Shown here one piece after another: positions 48,139-58,274 of a stretch of 64,000 nucleotides of DNA. The notes beneath the pieces are model-generated. The model ran no database searches and was not told the origin of the DNA. It saw only the letters and a list, made by a program, of their open reading frames with translations. The translations under genes and the position numbers were made by a program. Numbering within the stretch: position 1 is the first letter of the stretch; every line of letters begins with the position of its first letter. Source of the DNA: Synechococcus sp. CBW1004 (GTDB taxonomy: Bacteria > Cyanobacteriota > Cyanobacteriia > PCC-6307 > Cyanobiaceae); the NCBI RefSeq assembly GCF_015840715.1, contig NZ_CP060397.1:2500686-2564685 (forward strand), given 5' to 3'.

Positions 48139-49335
48139 GTGAAGGTTCTCGTTCTCGGCGGTGACGGCTTCTGCGGGTGGCCCTGCGCGGTGAACCTGGC
48201 GGATGCCGGTCATGACGTTCTCATTGTTGACAACCTCAGCCGCCGCAAGATCGACATTGATCTGGGTGTCGAGTCACTCACTCCGATCGCGACGATCGGC
48301 GAGAGGTTGCGTGCGTGGGAGCAGGTCGGGGGCCGGGCCATGGGCTTCGTTCATCTCGATATCGCTCATGAGTACGACCGCTTGCTGGAGCTGCTGCGCA
48401 GCGAGCGACCCGAGGCCATCGTGCACTTTGCTGAGCAGCGTGCTGCGCCTTATTCGATGAAGAGCAGCGCGACGAAGCGCTACACGGTCGATAACAACGT
48501 CAACGGCACCCACAATCTGCTCGCGGCGATTGTGGAGAGCGGGCTCGATATTCATATCGTCCATCTCGGCACGATGGGTGTGTATGGCTACGGCTCCCAT
48601 CGTGGTGCCACCATCCCAGAGGGATATCTCACTGTCGAAGTGCCGCAGCCGGACGGCAGCCGCTTCACCGAGAAGATTCTGCATCCAGCAAATCCCGGTA
48701 GTGTCTATCACATGACCAAGACGCTGGATCAGTTGTTGTTTTTCTATTACAACAAGAACGACGGCATCCGCATCACTGATCTTCACCAAGGCATCGTCTG
48801 GGGCACCAACACCGCTCTGACCGAGAAAGATCCTCGCCTCACCAACCGCTTCGATTACGACGGTGATTACGGAACCGTGCTCAACCGTTTTCTAATGCAG
48901 GCGGCGATCGGCTATCCGCTCACGGTGCATGGCACCGGCGGTCAGACCCGTGCCTTCATTCACATCCGCGATTCGGTCCGCTGCGTGCAGCTGGCGCTGG
49001 AGCATCCCCCCACTCACGGCGAGCGGGTCAAGATCTTCAACCAGATGACCGAGAGCCACCGGGTTGGTGATCTGGCTGAGAAGGTGGCGGCCCTCACCGG
49101 CGCCAAGATCAATCATTTGCCCAACCCTCGCAACGAGGCGGTCGAGAATGATCTGATCGTCGACAATCGCTGCTTCATCGAGCTGGGCCTGCAGCCCACC
49201 ACGCTCGACGACGGCCTGCTCGCCGAGGTGGTGGATGTGGCCCGCCGCTGGGCCGATCGCTGCGACCGTTCCCGCATCCCCTGTGTGTCTGCCTGGACCA
49301 GCCGTCAGGCGCAGGCGATCGGGGCCCCGGCCTGA
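48139..49335 (+). CDS. sqdB: UDP-sulfoquinovose synthase
   Basis: SDR-family enzyme that joins sulfite to UDP-glucose to give UDP-sulfoquinovose, head-group donor of the thylakoid sulfolipid SQDG. GTG at 48139 gives 398 residues beginning MKVLVLGGDGFCGWP, the nucleotide-binding motif. Other family motifs include FAEQRAAPYSM, HLGTMGVYGYGSHRG, the catalytic YHMTK and FIHIRDSVRCVQLA. sqdX follows after 19 nt, giving a complete two-gene sulfolipid operon. A TAG-containing -10-like sequence lies around 48093-48099. Compositionally slightly less GC-rich than adjacent genes. Confidence 0.97.
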   Translation: MKVLVLGGDGFCGWPCAVNLADAGHDVLIVDNLSRRKIDIDLGVESLTPIATIGERLRAWEQVGGRAMGFVHLDIAHEYDRLLELLRSERPEAIVHFAEQRAAPYSMKSSATKRYTVDNNVNGTHNLLAAIVESGLDIHIVHLGTMGVYGYGSHRGATIPEGYLTVEVPQPDGSRFTEKILHPANPGSVYHMTKTLDQLLFFYYNKNDGIRITDLHQGIVWGTNTALTEKDPRLTNRFDYDGDYGTVLNRFLMQAAIGYPLTVHGTGGQTRAFIHIRDSVRCVQLALEHPPTHGERVKIFNQMTESHRVGDLAEKVAALTGAKINHLPNPRNEAVENDLIVDNRCFIELGLQPTTLDDGLLAEVVDVARRWADRCDRSRIPCVSAWTSRQAQAIGAPA

Positions 49336-49354
49336 AGCCAGCAGGGAGCCCTTC

Positions 49355-50491
49355 GTGAAGATCGCATTTTTCACCGAAACCTTCCTGCCGAAGGTTGACG
49401 GCATTGTCACGCGGCTGACCAAGACGGTGCAGCACCTGGTGGAGGCCGGTGACGAGGTCCTGATCTTCTGTCCCGAAGGTGCACCCAGCCGCTACATGGG
49501 CGCTGAGGTGGTGGGTGTGCCGGCGATGCCTCTGCCTCTCTACCCCGAGCTCAAACTGGCCCTGCCTCGACCCGCCGTCTCTGAGGCTCTCGAGCGATTC
49601 GCCCCGGATCTGGTGCACGTGGTGAACCCCGCCGTCCTCGGTCTGGGAGGCATCTGGCTGGCGAAGACACGCGGTCTGCCGCTCGTTGCCAGCTATCACA
49701 CCCATCTGCCGAAGTATCTGGAGCACTACGGCATGGGCATGCTCGAGCCCCTGCTCTGGGAGCTGCTCAAGGCCGCCCACAACCAGGCCCGCCTCAATCT
49801 GTGCACCTCGACAGCGATGGTGGACGAACTGGCCGCCAAGGGCATTCAGCACACGGCGCTGTGGCAGCGCGGCGTCGACACGGAACTGTTCCGCCCGGAG
49901 TTGCGCTCACAGGGCATGCGGACACGGCTGCATGGTGGTCGTGAAGACACCGGCAACCTGCTCCTCTACATCGGCCGTCTCTCCGCCGAGAAGCAGATCG
50001 AGCGCATCCGGCCGGTGCTTGAGGCCATGCCCCAGGCTCGTCTGGCGCTGGTGGGAGATGGCCCCTATCGCCAGCAGCTGGAGCGTCATTTTGAAGGCAC
50101 TGCCACCACGTTCGTGGGTTATCTGGCGGGGGAGGAGCTGGCGGCGGCCTATGCCAGTGGCGATGCCTTCCTCTTCCCTTCAAGCACCGAGACCCTGGGG
50201 CTGGTGCTGCTCGAGGCCATGGCCGCGGGCTGCCCGGTGGTGGGTGCAAACCGGGGCGGCATCCCGGATATCGTCAGTGACGGAGAGAACGGCTGCCTTT
50301 ACGACCCGGATGATCCCACCAGCCTGATCCGCGCGGTGGAGCGGCTGCTGGGGGATCCCGCCCGGCGGAGTGAGCTGCGTCAGGCGGCACGCCAGGAAGC
50401 GGAGCGCTGGGGTTGGGCCGGCGCCACCGAGCAGCTGCGGGCCTATTACCGGCGGGTGCTGGGTCAGCGCGAACTGCAGCTGGTGGCCTGA
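49355..50491 (+). CDS. sqdX: Sulfolipid (SQDG) synthase, GT4 glycosyltransferase
   Basis: Transfers sulfoquinovose from UDP-sulfoquinovose to diacylglycerol. GTG at 49355 gives 378 residues (MKIAFFTETFLPKVDGI), preceded by GGGAG 7 nt upstream. The GT-B/GT4 layout is complete: VDGIVTRLTKTVQHL, CPEGAPSRYMG, HVVNPAVLGLGGI, YHTHLPKYLEHYG, LWQRGVDTELF, and the donor site SSTETLGLVLLEAMAAGCP. Context with sqdB makes the assignment firm. Only 19 nt separate the genes, so they are co-transcribed. It converges on the penicillin-binding protein gene with about 160 nt between. Confidence 0.96.
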   Translation: MKIAFFTETFLPKVDGIVTRLTKTVQHLVEAGDEVLIFCPEGAPSRYMGAEVVGVPAMPLPLYPELKLALPRPAVSEALERFAPDLVHVVNPAVLGLGGIWLAKTRGLPLVASYHTHLPKYLEHYGMGMLEPLLWELLKAAHNQARLNLCTSTAMVDELAAKGIQHTALWQRGVDTELFRPELRSQGMRTRLHGGREDTGNLLLYIGRLSAEKQIERIRPVLEAMPQARLALVGDGPYRQQLERHFEGTATTFVGYLAGEELAAAYASGDAFLFPSSTETLGLVLLEAMAAGCPVVGANRGGIPDIVSDGENGCLYDPDDPTSLIRAVERLLGDPARRSELRQAARQEAERWGWAGATEQLRAYYRRVLGQRELQLVA

Positions 50492-50655
50492 AGCTCGATC
50501 CGCCTCTTGCTCCGGGTGGTCAGCTGCCCCCCCTGAGTGGTGATCCCGCTGTCCTCGCGCCCCTGCCGGGCCACGTCTGGTGACGATGTGCGATCAGAGT
50601 GGTCCGTCACCGTTGCTGTGTGGGTTGGTCGCCGTCGGCGGGCTGCTTGCTGGGC

Positions 50656-52407
50656 TCAGGGGGTGCCGCTGCTCTTGCCGATGTGGAACCAGGTGCTCAT
50701 CAGCGCCTTCACCATCGGGGCTGCCACCGTGCCGCCGTATCCCCCCGAGTTCTCGCCGAAGGCCACGATCACCAGATCGGGCCGGCCGGCCGGTGCATAG
50801 CCGCCGAACCAGGCGTGGTCCGGGCGGGGCGGATCCTCACCGGTGCCGGTCTTGCCCGCCACCGGTGGCAGCAAGGGATCGTTGAGGAGCGTGGCGGTGC
50901 CCTCGGTGACGACCATGCGCAGACCCTCGCGCACCACTCTCACGGTGTCCGGCTTGAGGCCGATCCAGCGGTTGGGTGTGTCCCGCTCCACCAGATGGGG
51001 GGTCACCAGCGTGCCGCCGTTGGCCACAGCGGCATAGAGACGTGCCATCTGCAGCGGCGTGACCGTGACCGCGCCCTGGCCGATGGCGGAGGTGATCGTG
51101 TCCACCGACGTCCAGGCTTCGCCCAGCACCTTTTTCTTCCAGGCGGGATCTCCCAGCAGTCCGGCCGTCTCCTCTTCCTTCAGCTCAATGCCGGTGAGCT
51201 GGCCGTAGCCCAGACGTCTGGCCGTGCGGAACAGCTGATCAGGGCCCATTTTGAGCCCCAGCAGGTAATAAAAGCTGTTGCTGCTGACCGCCAGTGCCTT
51301 CTGGAAGCCGATGAACCCGAAGGCGCCGTGATCGCCGTAACACTGGCCGTCGTAGCAGAACTGACCCACGGTCGGCAGGGTCGAGCTGGGGACGAACTGA
51401 CCGGATTCCAGGCCGGCGATCGTGGTCACCACCTTGAAGGTGCTGGCGGGCGGAAATCCCTGGAAGGCACGGTTGAGCATCGGGGCCACCGGACGGTTCA
51501 GGTCGTTCCATTGAGCGGTGGTGGGACCCTCCGAGAAGATGTTCGGATCGAAGTTGGGCCGGCTCGCCAGGGCGCGGATGGCGCCGGTGCGTGGATCCAT
51601 TGCCACGATCGCCCCCTTCGCGACGCTGCCGAGGGCCCGCTCGGCGGTGCGCTGCAGATCCAGATCGATGGTCAGGCGCAGATCTCTGCCGGCCCGGGCG
51701 GGCTTGTCGCCCAGCACCCGCTGCACCTCTCCTGCGGCATTCACCTCCAGCTGCTGGCCGCCCCATTCGCCGCGCAGATGGCTCTCGTAGGCCTTCTCCA
51801 GGCCGCTTCGGCCGATCCGATCCTGCAGGCGATAGCCCTTCTCGCGCAGGCGCTCGTATTCCTCCTCGCCGATGCTGCCGGTGTAGCCCAGCAGATGGGA
51901 GGCCAGCCTCCCTTCTGGATAGGACCGCAGCACATCGGCAGCCACTTCGACCGCCGGGAAAGTGGAGGCCTGTTCCCGGAACCGCAGCACCTGGGTCTGG
52001 CTCAGGGGACCCGCCAGCTTGATCCGGTAGCCCTCGCTGTTCTGCCCCAGCTCGTGATTGCGATCCAGGGTGGCCGCGGGAATTCCGAGGAGGGAGGCGA
52101 GCCGGTCCCGCAGCCCTGGCCAGTCGCCGGGGCTCAGCAGGCGGGGCTGCACATAGAGCTTGTAGGTGAGACGGTTGGTGGCCAGGACCCGGCCGTTGCG
52201 ATCGAGCAGCCGTCCGCGGATGGGATCGCGCGGGATCAGGCGGATGCGATTTTCATCGGCCATCGCCCGGTAGTCGCGGCCATGCAGCAGCTGCAGCCAG
52301 GCCAGGCGGCTGACGATGGCACCGCTGAGCAGCAGCAGCACCAGCAGAAGCACCGTCGCCTGTGAGCCGACACCGGTGTGGCGGGTTGAACTGCCGTAGG
52401 TGCGCAT
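50656..52407 (-). CDS. mrdA: Penicillin-binding protein 2 (class B transpeptidase)
   Basis: Peptidoglycan transpeptidase of the elongation complex. The 583-residue protein has one N-terminal membrane segment (ATVLLLVLLLLSGAIVSRLA), the class-B N-domain (RGRLLDRNGRVLATN), and a transpeptidase domain with S322-T-F-K, the SSN motif in AVSSNSFYYL and K519-T-G (GKTGTGE). The C-terminal part ends near VKALMSTWF. Its ATG shares one base with the stop of the small gene upstream (TGATG), so they are coupled. mreB/mreC/rodA are not in the window. PBP2 of the rod system is the best fit; the gene symbol is by homology only. Confidence 0.93.
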   Translation of the reverse strand: MRTYGSSTRHTGVGSQATVLLLVLLLLSGAIVSRLAWLQLLHGRDYRAMADENRIRLIPRDPIRGRLLDRNGRVLATNRLTYKLYVQPRLLSPGDWPGLRDRLASLLGIPAATLDRNHELGQNSEGYRIKLAGPLSQTQVLRFREQASTFPAVEVAADVLRSYPEGRLASHLLGYTGSIGEEEYERLREKGYRLQDRIGRSGLEKAYESHLRGEWGGQQLEVNAAGEVQRVLGDKPARAGRDLRLTIDLDLQRTAERALGSVAKGAIVAMDPRTGAIRALASRPNFDPNIFSEGPTTAQWNDLNRPVAPMLNRAFQGFPPASTFKVVTTIAGLESGQFVPSSTLPTVGQFCYDGQCYGDHGAFGFIGFQKALAVSSNSFYYLLGLKMGPDQLFRTARRLGYGQLTGIELKEEETAGLLGDPAWKKKVLGEAWTSVDTITSAIGQGAVTVTPLQMARLYAAVANGGTLVTPHLVERDTPNRWIGLKPDTVRVVREGLRMVVTEGTATLLNDPLLPPVAGKTGTGEDPPRPDHAWFGGYAPAGRPDLVIVAFGENSGGYGGTVAAPMVKALMSTWFHIGKSSGTP

Positions 52408-52850
52408 CAGCCGCTGCGACGCTCCTCGTCGCGCGGGGGTTGTGCCGATGTGAGCAGTCGTTGCTCCAGCAGTGTCAGCCGGGCGGCGATGCGGCTGAGG
52501 GCCTGCTGCAGCTCGGCGGGATCCTCAGGCACAGCAGGATCCGACGCGGAAGCGCTGCTCCCTTCCGGCGAGGCGGCTGCCGGCTCTGGAACATCCCGCA
52601 CTGAAACCTTGACCACAGGATTGCCCAGTCCCGGCTGCAGCCGGTCGAGGTTGTCACGCAGCTGCCGGGCCGCCGGTTCCCCCTCCTGACGCAACCGGGT
52701 CAGGGGGTCGCTTTCACCGTCTCCGGTCTCGAAGGCGGCGATCACCTCGCGCGGGCCGCCGCGCCGTGCACGCTCCACCATGGCCAGCCCCAGGGGCAGG
52801 ACGTCCTGCATCAGCGCGAGGCGCAGGGAATCGAGAGGCTCTCCAGCCAT
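52407..52850 (-). CDS. Conserved hypothetical protein upstream of PBP2
   Basis: 147-residue protein with no recognised domain. The first ~50 residues are predicted helical (LDSLRLALMQDVLPLGLAMV), the middle is a Pro/Ala/Ser-rich linker, and the C-terminus ends in a heptad-like helix (LQQALSRIAARLTLLEQRLL). No membrane segment or signal. The stop overlaps the PBP2 start by one base, so it is probably translated coupled to PBP2. A role as a small partner or regulator of the transpeptidase is only suggested by context. ATG start at 52850. Confidence 0.68.
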   Translation of the reverse strand: MAGEPLDSLRLALMQDVLPLGLAMVERARRGGPREVIAAFETGDGESDPLTRLRQEGEPAARQLRDNLDRLQPGLGNPVVKVSVRDVPEPAAASPEGSSASASDPAVPEDPAELQQALSRIAARLTLLEQRLLTSAQPPRDEERRSG

Positions 52851-52898
52851 GGGGTGCCGCTCCGGCGTGAATCGGTTCAGTCTGGCGCGGCAGCCCGC

Positions 52899-53552
52899 TC
52901 AGGGAACCGGGCGCTGGATGGCAGGGGCGACGATCTGCTGACGGCAGGAGGACTGGCTGCCCAGCCACCAGCCGCCGGCCGCGGTCAGCACCAGAAGGGC
53001 GGTCAGAGGCACAAGGGCCTGGCGGGTGGCTTCGAGGGTCAGCCATTCGCCCCAGTAGCGCAGGGTGCGTTCGCGGTCGAAGCGGCGGCGCTCCTTGAGC
53101 TCCTGCTGACGCCGGCGCTGTAGGGCCCGCTCCACCCAGCGTTCGAAGGCCCGCTTCTTGGTGACCGCCATCTTGCGCTCCACCTCAAGCAGGTGGCCGG
53201 CGCTGAGGTCGGGGTTGAAGGTGGTGATCAGGTCAAGCGACTTGATGAACATCTCCACCGCGCCGTCCTTGATGGCGCCCTCCTCGTCGCTCAGCAGATC
53301 CCAGTCCACCTCGGGGTAGAAACGCAGGCGGTTGCTCTGGATCTGTTCCTCACTGAGCTGGCCCGGCTCTCGCAGCCAGCGATCGGTGTTGGCGTCAAAG
53401 CGGCGCCAGTAGAGGAAGGGATTGAGATAGATCGTGCGGCCCGCCAGCACGATGCTGTCCTGCTGCAGGCGACGCTGCAGCTGGGGATCGGAATCGGTGC
53501 CCCCGCCAGGCGAACTGGGGGAGGTGCCGACGGCGGGAGGGACGGCGGTCAC
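52899..53552 (-). CDS. Conserved membrane-anchored protein of unknown function
   Basis: 217-residue protein with a single C-terminal membrane segment (LVPLTALLVLTAAGGWWLG), so probably tail-anchored with the N-terminus in the cytoplasm. The central part (NPFLYWRRFDANTDRWLREP, then FYPEVDWDLLSDEEGAIKDG) looks conserved, and residues ~130-175 are a very basic, Arg/Glu-rich helix (RAFERWVERALQRRRQQELK). No enzyme signature. The first ~25 residues are Pro/Gly/Ser-rich. ATG 53552; 48 nt separate it from the next gene toward PBP2, possibly the same transcript. Confidence 0.7.
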   Translation of the reverse strand: MTAVPPAVGTSPSSPGGGTDSDPQLQRRLQQDSIVLAGRTIYLNPFLYWRRFDANTDRWLREPGQLSEEQIQSNRLRFYPEVDWDLLSDEEGAIKDGAVEMFIKSLDLITTFNPDLSAGHLLEVERKMAVTKKRAFERWVERALQRRRQQELKERRRFDRERTLRYWGEWLTLEATRQALVPLTALLVLTAAGGWWLGSQSSCRQQIVAPAIQRPVP

Positions 53553-53826
53553 GGGCCGGAACCGGGGTGCCCGATGGTACCGGCAGGATCCGCGGCAGGC
53601 CAGGTCTCAGGGGGACATTCAGCGTCAGGCGTTCACGACAGTTCTGCTGCTGGCGTGGCCCACGACCGGCAGCCCCGGTCGGGGCGGAGGCGGCAGGTTC
53701 CCCGCCTGTCCCGGGTGCGGGAAGGTCCGGGGTCGCATCGTGCATGGCTCTGCTCGCTCATCGCATTCAGGGGGCAGTCACTGGCGCCATCAACCCCCTG
53801 CCCCGAGCTGCGGCGCCCGCCTGTGC

Positions 53827-55434
53827 CTATTCCCACTCGATCGTGCCGGGGGGCTTGCTGGTGATGTCGTAGACGACGCGGTTGACGCCGCGCACCTCGT
53901 TGACGATCCGGTTGGAGATCAGCTCCAGCAGGTCGTAGGGCAGGCGTGACCAGTCGGCCGTCATGCCGTCCTCCGAGGAGACGCAGCGCAGCACGATCGG
54001 ATAGGCATAGGTGCGCTTGTCTCCCATCACGCCGACGCTGCGCACCGGCAGCAGCACGGCGAAGGCCTGCCAGATCTCATGGTAGAGACCAGCGTTGCGC
54101 ACCTCCTCGCGCACGATCAGGTCGGCGTCGCGCAGGATGTCGAGCCTGTCGTCGTTCACCTCGCCGAGGATGCGGATCGCCAGACCCGGGCCTGGGAACG
54201 GATGGCGCCCGACGATCTCCTCGGGCAGCCCCAGGGCGCGGCCCACCTTGCGCACCTCATCCTTGAACAGGCGGCGCAGCGGCTCCACGAGCTTGAACTG
54301 CAGATCCTTGGGCAGGCCACCGACGTTGTGGTGGCTCTTGATCTTCACCGCCACCCGCTCACCGGTCTTGGGATCGATGTTGGTGCCGGCCGACTCGATC
54401 ACATCGGGATAGAGCGTGCCCTGCGCCAGGTAGTCGAAGGGGCCGAGGCGCTTGCTCTCCTCTTCGAACACCCGGATGAATTCGGTGCCGATGATCTTGC
54501 GCTTCTCCTCCGGATCGGTGATGCCGGCGAGTTTGCTGATGAAGCGTTCGCGGGCATTGATGTACTCGACATTGATGTGAAAGCGCTTGTCGAAGAACTC
54601 CACCAGGAACTCGGGCTCGCCCTTGCGCATGAAGCCCTGGTCGATGAACATGCAGGTGAGCTGATCACCGATCGCCTTGTGCAGCAGGAAGGCCAGCGTC
54701 GAGGAATCGACGCCGCCTGAGAGCGCCAGCAGCACCCGTTTCTCCCCCACCTGGGCGCGCACATCGGCGATCGCCTCATCAATGAAGGCTGCGGTGGTCC
54801 AGTCGGGGGCGCAGCCGCAGATGTGGTACACGAAGTTGCGGATCAGCGCCATGCCGCAGGTGGAGTGCACCACCTCCGGATGGAACTGCACGCCGTAGAG
54901 GCGGCGCGTGTGGTCGGCGACGGCCGCCTCGGGTGTGTTGTCGGTGTGGGCCAGCCGCACGAAGCCGTCAGGCAGTCGTTCCACCGAATCGCCGTGGCTC
55001 ATCCACATCGTCGAGCCATCGTCGACGTTGGTGAGCAGGTCGATCGGGTCATCGACATGCAGTGGGGCCTTGCCGTATTCGGCGCGGCCGGCTGCCACCA
55101 CGGCCCCGCCCAGCTGCTGCACCATCAGCTGCATGCCGTAGCAGACGCCGAGCACCGGGATGCCCAGCTTCCAGATGCCCGGATCGCAGACGGGTGCACC
55201 GTCCTCATAGACCGAACTGGGGCCGCCGCTGAGGATGATCCCCTTCGGTGCGATGGCCCGCAATTCCTCGGCGGTCGTGGTGTATCCCATCACCAGCGAG
55301 TACACCTCCGTCTCGCGCACGCGCCGCGCGATCAGTTCGGAATACTGCGAGCCGAAATCGAGGATGACGATCGCCGGGTGACGTCCCTGGCCGGTGGCCT
55401 CGGAAGGTGACGGGGACGTATCCGATTGCGACAT
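53827..55434 (-). CDS. guaA: GMP synthase (glutamine-hydrolysing)
   Basis: Aminates XMP to GMP, last step of guanine nucleotide synthesis. ATG at 55434 ([16 protein letters not shown]) gives 535 residues. N-terminal class-I glutaminase with nucleophile in GVCYGMQLM and the downstream HPEVVHS; ATP-pyrophosphatase domain with the PP-loop [18 protein letters not shown]-terminal dimerisation domain ending KPPGTIEWE. Matches the E. coli enzyme (525 residues) in length and layout. cbiD ends 7 nt before its start on the same strand, so they probably share a transcript. Upstream in-frame extension into cbiD is rejected. Confidence 0.98.
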   Translation of the reverse strand: MSQSDTSPSPSEATGQGRHPAIVILDFGSQYSELIARRVRETEVYSLVMGYTTTAEELRAIAPKGIILSGGPSSVYEDGAPVCDPGIWKLGIPVLGVCYGMQLMVQQLGGAVVAAGRAEYGKAPLHVDDPIDLLTNVDDGSTMWMSHGDSVERLPDGFVRLAHTDNTPEAAVADHTRRLYGVQFHPEVVHSTCGMALIRNFVYHICGCAPDWTTAAFIDEAIADVRAQVGEKRVLLALSGGVDSSTLAFLLHKAIGDQLTCMFIDQGFMRKGEPEFLVEFFDKRFHINVEYINARERFISKLAGITDPEEKRKIIGTEFIRVFEEESKRLGPFDYLAQGTLYPDVIESAGTNIDPKTGERVAVKIKSHHNVGGLPKDLQFKLVEPLRRLFKDEVRKVGRALGLPEEIVGRHPFPGPGLAIRILGEVNDDRLDILRDADLIVREEVRNAGLYHEIWQAFAVLLPVRSVGVMGDKRTYAYPIVLRCVSSEDGMTADWSRLPYDLLELISNRIVNEVRGVNRVVYDITSKPPGTIEWE

Positions 55435-55441
55435 CAGGCCA

Positions 55442-56650
55442 TCAAGGTTCTGCCTGCACCCTAGGAGCCGACTGCGCGGCGGTCCTCGCGTCGATGTCTC
55501 CGCCCAGCTCCCGCAGCAGCCTCTCTCCCACCGGACCCCAGGCGCGGATGCGGCGGCTGCGGTCGAACAGCACCGCCCCCACGGCAGCTCCCGTGGCGCC
55601 GTGGCGATCCAGGTAGTCGAGGCAGCGCGTCTCGATGGTGGTGGCCACGCGGCGGCGTACCCGCTCGGCCAGCGCCCCGTCATGCCGGTCGAGCCCACTG
55701 AGCCCCGCCTCCACCGTGGCGGCTGCATGCAGGTCGCGCAGGGCGTCGCCGCTCAGGCCTTCGAGGGCTGCGTGGGCCGTGAGGATCTCGAGGCGGCCGT
55801 CGGCCAGGTGGTGGTGGGTGTGGAAGATCCCTCCGGCCAGCTTGATCAGCTTGCCCTGATAGCCGAACAGCAGCAGTCGCCGGACTCCTCCCTGGCCGGC
55901 CGCCACCAGCACGGGGCCGAGCCAGTTGCCGCATTTGATCAGCAGGTGCGCCGGCAGGCCCAGACGGGGGGCCAGGTCGAGGCCGTTCTCGCCGATCACC
56001 AGCACCAGGTCGCCGGCGAAGTCGGGAGCGTCCAGCCGCTGACGCAGGGTTGCAAGCGTCCGTTCCAGCTGATCCGGATCGGCGCTGGCCTGGGTTTCCG
56101 CCTGGGTGCCGATCAGAGCCAGGCCGTCCACCACTCCGAAGGCGGCGTTGCTGGTGCGCTCTGCCAGGCGGCGGCCTGCGGGCAGTACCAGCCGCAGCCG
56201 CAACTCGCACTCGGCGGGGATGCGCCCGCTGAGGTTGATGTCCAGCAGCCGGCGCGCATAGGCCGAGCTGCAGAGTTCGCCGCTGCCGGCATCGACGCCC
56301 ACCCCCTCGCCGGCTTCCAGCCTCCAGGCCGCCTTGCCCGCTTCGAGGGGCTCGGAGCGCGGCTCCAGCCGGGCGAACACCCAGACCAGCAGACCGCGGG
56401 TGAGGTCGAGCCCGTCGCCGGGATCGCAGATCGTCTCGGCCAGGACCCAGCCGTCGCTCAGCCGGGCGCCCGCCTTCACGGGGATGGCCTCAAGCGTCGT
56501 TTCGTCGTCGCTCAGCTGCAGCTCCGTCTCTGCGGGGACCTCCTCCCCCAGCAGCACCGCAAGCGAGGCCGCAGCACCTGCCGCCACCCAGACCGGCAAC
56601 GTGTATCCATGCGGACGATGGGACAGGGAGGACGGCGCCGCGGCAGGCAT
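55442..56650 (-). CDS. cbiD: Cobalt-precorrin-5B C1-methyltransferase CbiD
   Basis: Methylates cobalt-precorrin-5B at C1 in the anaerobic (early cobalt) cobalamin pathway. ATG at 56650 gives 402 residues. Family features include [20 protein letters not shown] near the N-terminus, [42 protein letters not shown] (metal or substrate His cluster) and [12 protein letters not shown]. Cyanobacteria of this group make pseudocobalamin, which could serve the corrinoid-dependent QueG encoded at 5724. The in-frame upstream sequence to 56905 is unconserved and rejected. guaA follows 7 nt downstream. Confidence 0.95.
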   Translation of the reverse strand: MPAAAPSSLSHRPHGYTLPVWVAAGAAASLAVLLGEEVPAETELQLSDDETTLEAIPVKAGARLSDGWVLAETICDPGDGLDLTRGLLVWVFARLEPRSEPLEAGKAAWRLEAGEGVGVDAGSGELCSSAYARRLLDINLSGRIPAECELRLRLVLPAGRRLAERTSNAAFGVVDGLALIGTQAETQASADPDQLERTLATLRQRLDAPDFAGDLVLVIGENGLDLAPRLGLPAHLLIKCGNWLGPVLVAAGQGGVRRLLLFGYQGKLIKLAGGIFHTHHHLADGRLEILTAHAALEGLSGDALRDLHAAATVEAGLSGLDRHDGALAERVRRRVATTIETRCLDYLDRHGATGAAVGAVLFDRSRRIRAWGPVGERLLRELGGDIDARTAAQSAPRVQAEP

Positions 56651-57037
56651 CGGGGAGCAGGGGCGACGGGGTGCAGGTGGCGAGAGCGACGGGCCGCAGA
56701 GACGGCAGATGGCGATCGGGGGTTCGGCCGAGGCGCCTGCTGTCGCAACAGTGACCGGCGTGGCAGCTGGACCCGAGGGTGTGTGCCGGCGCTGCCCGCA
56801 CTCTGGGATGGAATGGCCCCGCGGCGGTCGGGAGCCTGGCGGTGAGCCCGGGGTGTCGGGGTGTTCCCTGACCGCTGTCGACTCGATTCCGCCCTGTTCT
56901 GCCACGGGGGCGGAGCGGGCTGCGGTGGGATGGACCGAGTCGGCCCCGGCGCTGGCCAGGCTGAGAGCCCGTCCGCGCTGCGGAGGCCAGAAGGCCGTTT
57001 TTTAAGGTGGGGGATTGCGCCGCTGTCGTACCCGCCC
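56651..57037. other. Divergent region between cbiD and the aminotransferase gene
   Basis: 387 bp with no supported gene. I looked on the minus strand for a cobalamin riboswitch (B12-box) in the cbiD leader and did not find one. A run of seven T (56998-57004), preceded by a short GGCC-AGAA-GGCC hairpin, lies about 35 nt before the aminotransferase ATG and could be an attenuator-like or A/T-rich promoter element. Confidence 0.5.
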
Positions 57038-58192
57038 ATGCAGGACAAACTCACCCTGATGATTCCTGGCCCCACTCCGGTGCCGGAAACCGTCCTGCAG
57101 GCGATGGGGCGCCACCCGATCGGTCACCGCAGCGCCGACTTCCAGAAGATCGTCAAGCGCACCACCGAGCAACTGCAATGGCTGCATCAGACGAGCAGCG
57201 ACGTGCTGGTGATCACCGGCAGCGGCACCGCCGCGATGGAGGCCGGGATCATCAACGTGCTGAGCAAGGGCGACACGGTGCTCTGCGGTGACAACGGCAA
57301 ATTCGGCGAGCGCTGGGTGAAGGTGGCCCAGGCCTACGGCCTGGATGTGCAGGTGATTAAGGCCGAGTGGGGCCAGCCCCTCGATCCCGAGGCCTTCCGC
57401 ACCGCCCTCGAAGCCGACACGGCCAAGGCGATCAAGGCCGTGATCCTCACCCACTCGGAAACCTCCACCGGGGTGATCAACGACCTGGAAACGATTGCCA
57501 AGCATGTGCGTGCCCACGGCACCGCCCTCACCATCGCCGACTGCGTCACCAGCCTCGGGGCCTGCAACGTGCCGATGGATGCCTGGGGCATCGACGTGAT
57601 CGGCTCTGGCTCCCAGAAGGGCTACATGATGCCGCCGGGCCTGGCCTTCGTGGCGATGAGCGAGCGGGCCTGGGCCGCCTACGAGCGCTCCGACCTGCCG
57701 AAGTTCTATCTGGATCTGGGCAAGTACAGGAAATCGGCCAAGGCCGACAGCAACCCCTTCACCCCAGCGATCAATCTCTATTTCGCCCTTGAGGCGGCCC
57801 TGGAGATGATGCAGAAGGAGGGCCTGGAGGCGATCTTCGCCCGCCACGGCCGCCACCGCGCCGCCGCCCAAGCCGGCATGAAGGCCATCGGCCTGCCCCT
57901 GTATGCCGCCGAAGGCCACGGCAGCCCGGCAATCACCGCCGTGGCCCCCGAGGGCATCGACGCCGAGGCGATGCGCAAGGCCGTCAAGGAGAAGTTCGAC
58001 ATCCTGCTGGCCGGCGGCCAGGACCACCTCAAGGGCAAGGTGTTCCGCATCGGCCACCTGGGCTTCGTCTGCGACCGCGACGTGCTCACCGCCGTGGCCG
58101 CCATTGAGGCCACCCTGCAAGACCTCGGCCTGCATAAGGCCACCGCAGGAGCCGGCGTGGCGGCCTGCGCCGCCGCCCTGGCCCAGGGCTGA
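57038..58192 (+). CDS. Serine/alanine-glyoxylate aminotransferase family (class V, PLP)
   Basis: PLP enzyme of the alanine-/serine-glyoxylate aminotransferase group, expected to convert photorespiratory glyoxylate to glycine; older cyanobacterial annotations call this family soluble hydrogenase small subunit. ATG at 57038 gives 384 residues. Motifs: LMIPGPTPVPETVLQAM, RSADFQKIV, VITGSGTAAMEAG, LTHSETSTGV, the PLP lysine Lys194 in SGSQKGYMMPPG, and the C-terminal FRIGHLGFV. A tRNA-Gly gene lies 82 nt downstream. Amino donor (serine or alanine) cannot be decided by eye. Confidence 0.93.
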   Translation: MQDKLTLMIPGPTPVPETVLQAMGRHPIGHRSADFQKIVKRTTEQLQWLHQTSSDVLVITGSGTAAMEAGIINVLSKGDTVLCGDNGKFGERWVKVAQAYGLDVQVIKAEWGQPLDPEAFRTALEADTAKAIKAVILTHSETSTGVINDLETIAKHVRAHGTALTIADCVTSLGACNVPMDAWGIDVIGSGSQKGYMMPPGLAFVAMSERAWAAYERSDLPKFYLDLGKYRKSAKADSNPFTPAINLYFALEAALEMMQKEGLEAIFARHGRHRAAAQAGMKAIGLPLYAAEGHGSPAITAVAPEGIDAEAMRKAVKEKFDILLAGGQDHLKGKVFRIGHLGFVCDRDVLTAVAAIEATLQDLGLHKATAGAGVAACAAALAQG

Positions 58193-58274
58193 GCCCCTGC
58201 AGAAGCCACGCCGGAGCGGATCGCAAACCAGCCCATCCGCTCCGGGCCTCTGCTAACTTGAATATCTACACCTT

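Noticed and set aside
56651-56905. N-terminal extension of cbiD and possible cobalamin riboswitch upstream
   Set aside because: The extra residues do not resemble CbiD, and no B12-box-like sequence was found on the minus strand.
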